A stretch of 64,000 bases of DNA from Actinernus sp. WN-2022 (Eukaryota; Cnidaria; Anthozoa; Actiniaria; Actinernidae). The translations under genes were made by a program, and so were the position numbers. This document shows, piece after piece, positions 12,663 to 22,517 of this stretch. Location: NCBI GenBank assembly GCA_030867875.1, contig JAOWCC010001501.1:26595036-26659035 (forward strand), given 5' to 3'. The notes beneath the pieces were generated by a model. It did no database searches, was not told where the DNA came from, and worked only from the letters and a program-made list of their open reading frames with translations. Each line of letters opens with the position of its first letter. Positions within the stretch are counted from its first letter, which is position 1.

Positions 12663-13240
12663 CAACACTGTGGTTCAGAGCCAAGACCAGGCAAAACCCA
12701 TTGCACGGTCCTGAGGTAGAATCATGAAACAGAGGCTGGTTGGTCTAGCTGTCTTAATCTATGCCAAAATTTAAAATAGCTTTTGACAATGTGTTAGAAT
12801 AGCATGCAAACAGGAACATTTACCATCCTGGACCAACTGTCATCATTTTCATGATTCTTTCCCAGGAATCCTGCACAAGGTTTTGCATGTGACCTACCTT
12901 TTTCTCTACATAGTTCTCTAACATAGTTTAACTGTCTCATATATATGAGAGTTAGAAATTTATTTGAAGCTCTGACAAAGCCAAGGCTCTCTGAAGTGGT
13001 AGTATGGTACATGTACTTGGTAATTGTACGTTTGCTAGTGAAATGCTTAGTCCGAGATTAAATAGTCAGAGGAAGGACTACAGCCAGAGTGGTTAACAAG
13101 CTACTTAGATATGGCATAGCACATAATGAATTTAGCCCAAAAAACATTGCTGATTGGTTTCAATGCTAAACGTTGACAAGAAGCAAGCATGCATATGGCA
13201 ATAATTCAGCCATTAATGAAATCCAACTTAGCCACTACTA
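12663..13240. other. Sestrin 3' flank, no gene seen
   Basis: AT-rich sequence after the sestrin stop, presumably 3' UTR then intergenic. No further exon or clear poly(A) signal could be fixed. Confidence 0.4.
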
Positions 13241-13246
13241 GGCCTT

Positions 13247-13726
13247 GTTGTACTGGCTTTTCATTGTTGAAAGATGTTGAAAGCATGTTGAATAGAGTTT
13301 GAATGCATTCAAACTTTCATTCAACATCTATCCAACATTTATTTAACCTCTGTTGTTCTCGGAAATGTTGAATCATGTTCAAACCATTAATTTGATTTGT
13401 TGAATACGGACATGCACAACTATGGCAGCAGCCAAGATCAGTGCAACATCGGACCAACATCGGTTCAACATTGGTCCAACATCAGTTCAACATCAGTTCA
13501 ATATCTGACCAACAGTTGTTGTATTATGTTGAAGAATGTTGAAAGCATGGGTGTCAAAAATGTTGGTTAAATAAGTTGCGAGAGACCTGGGAATGAGAAT
13601 CAGACTGCTCCCATCCACCCCCAATGTGGAACCGATGTTGGTCCGATGTGGAACCGATGTTGGTCCGATGTTGAAACCGTTTGACCATTCCGAGGATGTC
13701 TCGTGGCTTTCTATCATATAATCCTC
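13247..13726. repeat. GTTGGTCCGATGTTGAAAC-type degenerate inverted array
   Basis: Left part: short forward repeats (CAACATCGGTTCAACATTGG, positions 13444-13500). Right part: the opposite sense (CCGATGTTGGTCCGATGTGG, 13630-13680), ending TTGGTCCGATGTTGAAACCG. The same core forms the 65-bp array at 57209-58005, so this is a second locus of that satellite family. Confidence 0.7.
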
Positions 13727-14484
13727 GAATAAATCGAAAAGAAAAGCTGGATGTGAATACAAATTTGAAAAAAAAAATGTGAGATGTTACAAAAGCATGG
13801 CTCTTGCCGTTGGAGTGTAGGTAGTGTTACAGCGCAACTACTGTAATCGGGACCACTCGGACAATGAACACTACACAAAAATAAAGCTGCATTACACCTT
13901 ACAAATACATTGTAGCAAATCGACGCGATTTTCTTCATTCAAAAGACTTTGACTTCAAAACGAGTCCACCAATTTTTCCTTTTACCGGATCAAAGCTAAA
14001 GCAAGTTGAAATGCTATTGTCTAAGTGGCTCCAGTTACAGTAGTCTCGCAGTAAAGATTTTAATTTAATCCTTTGGGGGGAGGGGTCAAGAGAAATTATG
14101 ACCTGTTAAGACTGTAACGTGTATTATTTATAGAGGTCATTTAGCTGAAGGGAAATATTATGTGGGGGTGGGGGATTATGGACATGAGTATATGTGGTGA
14201 TGCTAGGAGAGAAATGAAGTGCTGGTTTATTTCTTAACTCATGCCAAGTAATCTTAACAAATTATTAGTATATTATAACCCATCAAATATTTTCTTTCAC
14301 GCGTGATTTTCTCTCCGCCAGACGACAAATATAATCGAATACACCCTGTGGATGTAAGCGTGCATCAAATAAAATATTTGAAGGATGATAACAACAATAA
14401 CCTACATTGTGGCATAGAAATATGTAAGGTATATTTCAGTGTCCTTGGACATTATCTGATCCCCTAAGCTCAGTTCCCTCGAGC

Positions 14485-14640
14485 TTCGCCCTCGGGAACT
14501 GTTCTCTTCGCCCTTGGGAACTGTTCTCTTCGCCCTTGGGAACTGTTCTCTTCGCCCTTGGGAACTGTTCTCTTCGCCCTTGGGAACTGTTCTCTTCGCC
14601 CTTGGGAACTGTTCTCTTCGCCCTTGGAACTGTTCTCTTC
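14485..14640 (+). repeat. 22-bp minisatellite, seven units
   Basis: Unit TTCGCCCTTGGGAACTGTTC + TC, starting at 14485, 14507, 14529, 14551, 14573, 14595 and 14617. The last unit lacks one base. Long ORFs across it on both strands are repeat artefacts. Confidence 0.9.
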
Positions 14641-14793
14641 TCGGAACAGATAATATCCGAGGACAAAATATTAGGGCGTATTTCGACGCCACAAATAGGT
14701 GATTGTCAATATCATTATAATTTCATTTTGAGACAACAGAAACAAAGGTAACAAGCTTGGGGAAGTTATCTTTTTCTGTTGCAGGTCATTAAA

Positions 14794-14894
14794 TAGACTG
14801 CTATATCAGACGTTTTCACTCTCGTAAACTCGAGGAAAACATAATTGTTCTCGAGTTTTCGAGATTGAAAATAAACGTCTGATATAGCAGTCTA
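14794..14894. mobile_element. 101-bp MITE with perfect 9-bp target duplication
   Basis: TIRs TAGACTGCTATATCAGACGT and its complement; the rest is a hairpin (TCTCGTAAACTCGAGG / TCTCGAGTTTTCGAGA). Flanked on both sides by GTCATTAAA (14785-14793 and 14895-14903). Sister element at 24910-25017. Confidence 0.85.
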
Positions 14895-15081
14895 GTCATT
14901 AAAGGGCTGTGCCACGGATAGAGGTCTTTATTTTCGTGGTCCAGGTTGGGCAGACAGTGGAATTGTTTTCAGTGATTTTCATATGAACTGTTGATCTTAC
15001 TTTGTTGTTTTACCACAGAAGAATGATTTAGTTTTGTTGGCTTTAATTCGAGAAAATTCCATTTCAAAAGTGATGTGTCAT

Positions 15082-15467
15082 TCCTATGTGTGCTTTACAT
15101 CACACCGCGGCAAAACGGTATGCTCCGCTGGCCAAAAGAACGAAGGCTCTGCTATCAAATACAAATTACCGAGGGTTTCAACTTTTTTAGTAAATAATTT
15201 TATAACTTAGTAAACTCACAGTGAATTACAAATTAAGAAAACTTCAACCTGTCAAAGTCTTAGGCTTATCTTTTAAGTAGTTTTCTTATTTTTTGACAAA
15301 ACAGTTCACAAATGGATGCTTTTAAGCAGAAATTTTAAAATCACGGGTATGTGCCTGTTGTTTCATTTCAGTTTTCGCGGGAAACTGGGGGCGGCCGCGC
15401 GCCGACAAGAAATAGCAAATACGCATGCGCGTGACGTTTTGCCGCGGTGTGGCTTTACATAGGCATG
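15082..15467. repeat. Inverted repeat (ACACCGCGGCAAAACG arms)
   Basis: The arm 15082-15117 (CCTATGTGTGCTTTACATCACACCGCGGCAAAACG) is the complement of 15434-15467. Left flanking sequence (AGGGCTGTGCCACGG, 14903) resembles 29580-29600 in the tetraspanin intron, so it is probably part of a dispersed non-autonomous element. Confidence 0.55.
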
Positions 15468-15499
15468 TTTGTTTTTATAAGGGCTGGTCATTAAGTAGA

Positions 15500-16940
15500 A
15501 GGCCACCAATAGCTGCTATTACAGTGGTGTCTACGAATAGCAGTTTCAGCGGTATTGACCCATCTGTGCTTCAGATAAGGGTAAGGTCAACAAAAATTGA
15601 ACAGTGTTTTTTATTTGCACCAGCCTTCCCCCGTCTAATGATGACCAGTCCCAAAAAGTAAAATATGTTATCACTTATTTTTTGTGAAAATAAATCACTT
15701 TTACAGAATTTTTATAGTTGCTTTGAAAGTGACCAAGAAAACCACTTTGTTACAAAGAATCGTGAGGTTTGAAATGTGTACAATGTATGTGAAAACAATT
15801 GAAAAATAAAAACAAAATGGCGGCAATGCAGCCCTTATTACGCAACAAGTAATTTTATTAGTTGAATGAGCTGACGCCAAATAAAACTGAAAAGAAAGAC
15901 AAATGTGTTGATTTATTGAAGTGGTAGATACTTTGAGTTAGAAGTACTATATCAAACGTCTTACAAGTGTTTGATGCAGGGTTTCAAACACTAAGTGAAG
16001 TTGGAACATTACACGCAGCAGAGTTATGTTTAACTTAGTTCAAGGTATTTTGAAGTACTATTTCAAACACGAATTGGAGTGTTGCTATGGCTTCCCAAAC
16101 GAATATTTTACGAGAAGCACCTACAGCAATGGGCATATCCCCAGATACGATTTTACTTGAATATATCTAAATGAGAAAGAAGAATTGACACCTCTACATT
16201 TCTTGCCGTTCGGTGCTATCGATTTTAGCCGGAACATTACTTAATTTCAAAAACTGAGTTTATATTGCCCCTATCTTGAATGTGTTTATCAAACACATGA
16301 ATAATTAATGAATCAACAGCTAATCCGGTCATCCCATTGTGGTCTAGTTCATGTCGATAGATTTTTGCTTTCGAGTTCTTTTGATACCAGGTGAAACACG
16401 CAGAACCGGTTTCTGACCTGTATTCATCGATCATTAGGCAGTAGTTTGTCTGGTGTTTTGATGAATATAATTATTAATCAAAAAGCTTATCCATTTCAAC
16501 AAGCGCTCCTAGTTGTAGTGGAATGGAAGAGAAGGAAACTACCCACCCACCCCTCCCTTGGATATGCATCGTTTTATTAACCATTAAAGGTTAGGGGGAG
16601 GGGCGTGGGTTTCCCAGAAACCATGATTGATCCAAGAAGGTTTGGGGCATTCGTGAGGTCGATGCCTGGTAGGAGTCTCCATACGCTGGTTTTTATTTAT
16701 ATCTTTTCCTTTAATGTCAACCGGTCATTGTAATCCTTGAAACTCAGTTAAAATGGAAGTGTTTGATCACCGTGTTTCATCTGAGCCGGATCAAAACCCG
16801 TAAGTTATATGACCACGAGCACTTGACTCGTTTTCGATATATTACTTAATGCTGCAGGTAGTTTAGTTAAGAAAGGTCAGTTTGAAACTAGTTTAGCACC
16901 AGTGAGCATGCTTTGTGAACAGGTATTACTATAAGAGTGG
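15500..16940. other. Intergenic sequence, nothing recognised
   Basis: AT-rich DNA with only short ORFs lacking family signatures. No clear repeat structure or RNA gene. Confidence 0.4.
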
Positions 16941-16948
16941 GAAACATA

Positions 16949-17258
16949 CTAGTCATGAAGTTGCTAGTTGCGAATCCAAAATCCTAACCCTACATTTAAA
17001 AATACCCCAACCGTCCACAACGGGTGCTCACTCATTTAGGGTGTTTAGAGCTAGTCACTAATTTTGGGTTTTATAAATACAGCACCGCTAATCCAAATCC
17101 TAACCCTACATTTAAAAATACCCCAACCGTCCACAACGGGTGCTCACTCATTTAGGGTGTTTAGAGCTAGTCACTAATTTTGGGTTTTATAAATACAGCA
17201 CCGCTAATCCAAATCCTAACCCTACATTTAAAAATACAACTAGCAATTTCATGACTAG
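16949..17258. mobile_element. TIR element carrying 116-bp tandem units
   Basis: The ends CTAGTCATGAAGTTGCTAGTTG (16949-16970) and CAACTAGCAATTTCATGACTAG (17237-17258) are inverted. Between them are two full 116-bp copies and a partial third (starts near 16974, 17090 and 17206; AATCCTAACCCTACATTT). TACTATAAGAG occurs just outside both ends. Confidence 0.75.
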
Positions 17259-17269
17259 CAATATACCTG

Positions 17270-18660
17270 TACCCTTACTATAAGAGGGTCTGAATGCGGG
17301 GTCTACAAGTTGTCAGTTAGCTCTAGTTAATCATTACTTGAGAAAATTTACAATGTTCGACCCACAAAAACAAAATTTGTCAGTTATTTTTAAGGCCGTC
17401 TGTGGGAGAACTCGAAATTTAAATTGCAGAGCACTGAAGAACTGGGCGTGAACTGAGTGATCAGCCTCCTGTTAAGGTTTAAAATCAAACAAGCCACTTG
17501 ATTACGACCTCTGTAACCCTTTGACTGATAAAGGTTACTGGTATATGTTAATTTCTGAACGAGAATTTCTGTTTTCGTGTTAGAGGGTTTCCTCCACTCT
17601 ACCTCGTCAAGCAACAGGGGCACCCATCGGCCACTTTCGGCTAAATATATTTTCGGATGAAAAAGGTTGTCTTTACTTTTCTGTAATTGGAAAACGTAGG
17701 CTAAAATTTTCGGAATTTTCTTAAATTTGCGAGTGACTGGTATTTTGGGCTACAATTTTCGGAACATCGGCGGAAAATTTTGAATATGCTCGCCTAAAAT
17801 TTTCATAAAATCGGTAAATTTATAAGCTTTTTGATTTCTCGAATATCGCAAAACATCAAAACATTTTCAGGTCACATGTTAGTGAATGCGGAATATTTCG
17901 AAACACCTTGTTAACACCAGAGATTTTCGGATGCAGTTTTTCCCCTGTCAGTTTCGACAACCAATCAATACAGCCGTCCCTTGAAGTTTCGGTGTAATCA
18001 GTGAAAGCTAAGATTCTGAGAAAAAGGTTGCCTAAATTTTCTGTTTTCGTCAAGGTCCGTCAAGGCCTCTGCCACACCTAAGAATTTCGGAATGACAATG
18101 AAAGCGCCCTAAAATATTCGAGACAGTCTAATTATAAGTTCCACTAGGCTCACCGAACAGATAAAATTTTACCAGCGAAGTTTGAAATTCATTTAGGTAG
18201 CGTTAAAAGTGCTTTAGGAGTAATATAACGGCATATTAAAGCGTTTTAGCGAAAACTCTCGTTGGGTGCCCCTGAAGCAAGAACACGGGAGCCTGTGGTC
18301 AACAAATCAGACTAATGATAACCTTTAAAAATCATAGAATAGCTTAATTGGGTTTTGCACCTAACTAACCTCCAATATAGGCTCGGTTTCCAGCCGTGGG
18401 GGTTTCGGGGAGGCTTTGGAGAAACGACACCCCAACGGCTGAAAGCGAGCCTACCTCCAACATTGATTGATGAAACTTAATATTGAATAAATCGAATATC
18501 AATTGCATGCTTATCACTCAAGCTCCTCAGGGTCTGGCGTGCTAACACCATAGTGAGCGAGTGACACTATTTCATCCATGCTTGCGCGCATCCACGAGTT
18601 AAAAAAAGATGGAGCTCTGGGTACGAGACTGCTCTGGGTACGGCACTGAGGTTGCTACTA
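17270..18660. other. Intergenic sequence with one hairpin
   Basis: No gene seen. A dyad at about 18378-18455 (TAGGCTCGGTTTCCAGCCGT / ACGGCTGAAAGCGAGCCTA) is probably a small foldback repeat. The 17640-18120 stretch has scattered CTAAAATTTTCGGAA-like short repeats. Confidence 0.4.
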
Positions 18661-19011
18661 ATGCACTAGTCAATTGAAACTCCGGCCCGCCGACCCCCGG
18701 GACATGGCGGGGAATGTAACATTTATATAGTGTTACATTTTGACCTTTTCCCCGCCCATCGGGGGCAGTTGGCTGTTACAATACCCGCCTCCATGGCCCC
18801 GACATGTGCTTCAGAATTTTCAATTAGGAGGAGGCATTAAGAAATTGAATATACATCAGCTTCAGTATCATATGACCCGTACGGCCCGCGCGCGCTTTCC
18901 TTTCAAAACCATTTACAAAAGTCGCGTGATGATGGCCGGTCGTGTATGGCGTGAGCGGGCCGGAAAAAGCCGTCGAGGTCCGTACGTCATCATGACCTCG
19001 AGCCAAATATA

Positions 19012-19046
<35 letters not shown>

Positions 19047-20297
19047 CTAATCTGTTGTTCCATTATTTGAAAAAAATACATTTTCTGAAGCACACTTTCT
19101 ATTACTATATTTTCTTATTACTATCGTCGACATCGACCCGTTCGCCCCAGTCTTTGTCAATTTTTTGCAAAAACACCGCATGTGGGGGGGGGGGGGGGGT
19201 TCTCCTGTTTGTGACGTATTATGTATGTGCCGCCGGGGTGGGTCAGGGTTTTGAGCTCAGTTTGGGCAGGTAGGGTCAGGGTTTTGACCTGATTTGGGCA
19301 GATCAGGGTCAGGATTTGAGTATAATTTGGGAGCAGGCAGTTTTTTTTAGCTACTATGCCAAAAAAAAGACATTCTGTTGCCGCATTTTGATCGCCTGTC
19401 CACATGCAAGCACTGAGGTTCCCATACATCGTGACGTCGCTAATTCGTACTTCAGTACTTATCTATGTACTTAATCTGCTGATTTGTTTACCCAATGCCA
19501 CGTCCCGACTTGAAATGTTCTTGCATGCAATCCCGGTACGCGGTATACCGGCCGGGATATATATCCGACCGTGTTTTGAAAACAATTTTAAGAAGGGGCA
19601 ATCAGGGTTTTATTTCCCCCCAAAAGGGGACAATCAGGGTTTTGGAGCTCGGATTGGGTCAGACAGGGTCAGGGTTTGAGCCTCTATTTTTCATGTAAGT
19701 ACCCCCCCCCCCCCCCCTCCCCGGGACACCAAACGTTTGGCTTGCTTGGGACAAAAACTCACTTATAGTGGAATTTCTATCCACAACTTTCGTATGAATA
19801 TTGTAATGAAGAAGCACCTGATATGAGAAGTAAATACATGCATTCCAACCGAAGTTCGTGAATAATGGCGACAGAGATCTCATAAGTTTGAATATGTATG
19901 ATGATTGAATATTTATAAACTGATCGCCACATGAATAATTCATGTAGAAAACGAATTGCTTACGGAAATAGAGAGCAAAAAATCGGGAAAATACAGTCTT
20001 TAAGCATTAATAAACCAAGCGTTTAGGACTAAAAATAGCGATGGGTAAAAAAAGAGATGATTTCAAAGGATGCAACTTGCCTTTTCCAGCCTTCTTGATG
20101 CTCGGGTCCAGTCCCGCTCTGTCGTGGTTGGCGTTACAACCACCGCTGAAATCCCCGCAAATTTTGCAAATCGTTACTTTCCCCGTTCCACCGGAGAAAT
20201 GCTGCGTTAAATATGCGTTATTCCACGGCCATGTCCCCGTTAATGCCCCGCTATGTCCCGGGGGTCGAGGGGCCGGGGTTTCAATTGACTAGTGCAT
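18661..20297. mobile_element. 1.64-kb non-autonomous element with GC-rich TIRs
   Basis: Ends ATGCACTAGTCAATTGAAAC and its exact complement at 20278-20297. TIR similarity continues through ACCCCCGGGACAT (about 55 bp). Interior: poly-G at 19184-19199, GGGTCAGGGTTTTGA-type direct repeats at 19240-19340 and 19590-19680, and poly-C at 19700-19716. This suggests a second element lies within. ORFs here are low-complexity; no transposase seen. Confidence 0.75.
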
Positions 20298-20689
20298 AAA
20301 TGGCAATATACCATAAAGACAAATGTCTGTTATCAGCCGAAAATTATGCATGCAATAAGACGATTCAGTGACGAGCCATGATTATCTGTAGGACGCATTC
20401 CGCTTTCGTGAATTCGCACATAACTCAACCAATCAGAATCGAGATGACTAAATTGAATACTAATAGCAAATATCAGATACTCAGTATAAGGCTACAGAAG
20501 ACTTCAAAGCTCACCCTAAAAAGTCATAAGCTAGGGTACTAACCAATCCTGTGCGCTGAATGAACACTGATTAATAAAACATCACGTTGTATATATATAC
20601 GTATACGACACTGATCAATAAAACATATGGAGGGGGATTCTGGACAAAAATAGCATTAGATCGTACTGTAGTGGTGTATTCCATCGAGC

Positions 20690-21605
20690 CGCCATACCAC
20701 TATGTCAAACCGTAGTCCATTATATCGAACCGTCATGCCATTATATCAAACCGTAGTCCCATTATATTGAACCGTCATGCCATTATATCAAACCGTAGTC
20801 CATTATATCGAACCGTCATGCCATTTTATCAAACCGTAGTCCCATTATATCGAACCGTCATGCCATTCTATCAAACCGTAGTCCATTATATCGAACCGTC
20901 ATGCCATTATATCAAACCGTAGTCCATTATATCGAACCGTCATGCCATTATATCAAACCGTAGTCCCATTATATTGAACCGTCATGCCATTATATCAAAC
21001 CGTAGTCCCATTATATCGAACCGTCATGCCATTATATCAAACCGTAGTCCATTATATCGAACCGTCATGCCATTTTATCAAACCGTAGTCCCATTATATC
21101 GAACCGTCATGCCATTTTATCAAACCGTAGTACCATTATATCGAATCGTAATACCATTATATCGAATCGTAATACCATTATATCGAACCGTCATGCCATT
21201 ATATCAAACCGTAGTCCATTATATCGAACCGTCATGCCATTATATCAAACCGTAGTCCATTATATCGAACCGTCATGCCATTTTATCAAACCGTAGTCCC
21301 ATTATATCGAACCGTCATGCCATTTTATCAAACCGTAGTACCATTATATCGAATCGTAATACCATTATATCGAATCGTAATACCATTATATCGAATCGTA
21401 GTTCATTATATCAAACCGTAGTACCATTATATCGAATCGTAGTTCATTATATCAAACCGTAGTGCCATTATATCGAATCGTAGTTCATTATATCAAACCG
21501 TAGTACCATTATCGAATCGTAGTTCATTATATCAAACCGTCATGCCATTATATCAAACCGTCATGTCATTTACGTCAAATCGTAGTCCATTATGTCAAAC
21601 CGTAT
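20690..21605 (+). repeat. Alternating tandem array, about 42-bp period
   Basis: Alternates two related half-units, CCATTATATCGAACCGTCATG and CCATTATATCAAACCGTAGTC, for about 900 bp. Towards the right, AATCGTAATA and AATCGTAGTT variants take over. About 22 double units. Intergenic, downstream of the tetraspanin 3' end. Confidence 0.92.
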
Positions 21606-21879
21606 AGGCACAGGCAGCCCAAGCTCAAAGTTTGAAATTATTTGATACAATATTATTTGATACAATATTCGCTTCCGATCTGAATGGGATTTACAGTGGC
21701 CTGCCTAACATCTCGCCATTTATCGTAAATGTCCATACAGATCGTCCTTTCATATATTCTATCTATCACTTGATGCGTTGTAATAAGTTCAGTGTTTAGC
21801 GAATAAACAGAGCGGTTTTCAATTGAGTGTCGAAAAGTAATTGCTTTCGAATTTGATTGGTTAGTTATCCATGATTGCG

Positions 21880-21965
21880 TTAACCTGAGTATCAGTCCCT
21901 CTCTCCCTTCCTTTTTGCCACCCCTCCCCCCAAAGGAAGGAAGGGAAAGAGGTTTATGATTGCGT
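21880..21965. repeat. CT/GA palindromic repeat (relative of 55003-55446 ends)
   Basis: AGTATCAGTCCCTCTCTCCC...CCCCAAAGGAAGGAAGGGAAAGAGG (21892-21953) matches both ends of the element at 55.0-55.4 kb and is itself a near-palindrome. Confidence 0.6.
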
Positions 21966-22419
21966 TTACTTCGCTTCGTGACTGGTTGAAGTAAAGCCAA
22001 TCACGAATTGCTTCAGTCCGTTGTTTTACTTGCTCCTTTGTTTGGCTCACTGGTTTTTGGTTTTACGACACTCAATCTAAAACCGCTCTAGCTGACCGAG
22101 ACCTTCAACGAATTGTGCAATTTATATTAGATTAGAGTGGGTTTCGATCGTGTCGTTAAACCAAAATAATTAGAGAGCCAATCACGACAGCAAGCAAAAA
22201 TGCAATGAGCCAATCACGAACTGAAGTAATTGTTGATTGGTTTTACCAAGAGACCGATGGTCTCTTGGCTTTACTTGCACCAATCACGAGGAAAAGTAAA
22301 CGCATTCGTGAGAGAATTCGCTAAAACGAAAACTGCGTAACGGATCAAACAACGTTTGGTTTTAGTTTACAACTTGATTGTCTGATAATTATAAAACACA
22401 AACCAAAGCAATTACAATG

Positions 22420-22510
22420 AAACGGACCTGAAACAACCATAGGGGCTGATTGATCAGAGTCAGGACCCGGCTAAACGACAGATCGAATTGGAATTTAGCG
22501 TGCTGGTTGG
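22420..22510 (-). mobile_element. SINE 3'-part remnant, in the tetraspanin 3' UTR
   Basis: CCTGAAACAACCATAGGGGC, TCAGGACCCGGCTAAACGAC and AGATCGAATTGGAATTTAGC match, in reverse, the 3' half of the tRNA-type SINE at 44566-44830. It ends 8 bp from the tetraspanin stop (22518), so it is probably transcribed in the UTR. Confidence 0.7.
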
Positions 22511-22517
22511 AATAAAG

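Noticed and set aside
14402..14751. ORFs of 62-96 codons with repeated GREQFPRAKR-type peptide
   Set aside because: They translate the 22-bp minisatellite in several frames on both strands; no start context or conservation signal.
16980..17235. CCTAACCCTA as interstitial telomere repeat
   Set aside because: Only single CCTAACCC motifs within 116-bp units; no (TTAGGG)n run.
20974..21255. 93-codon ORF with HAIISNRSPL repeats
   Set aside because: A reading of the 42-bp tandem array.
20690..21605. Possible CRISPR-like array
   Set aside because: No unique spacers; both half-units repeat, and the genome context is animal nuclear.
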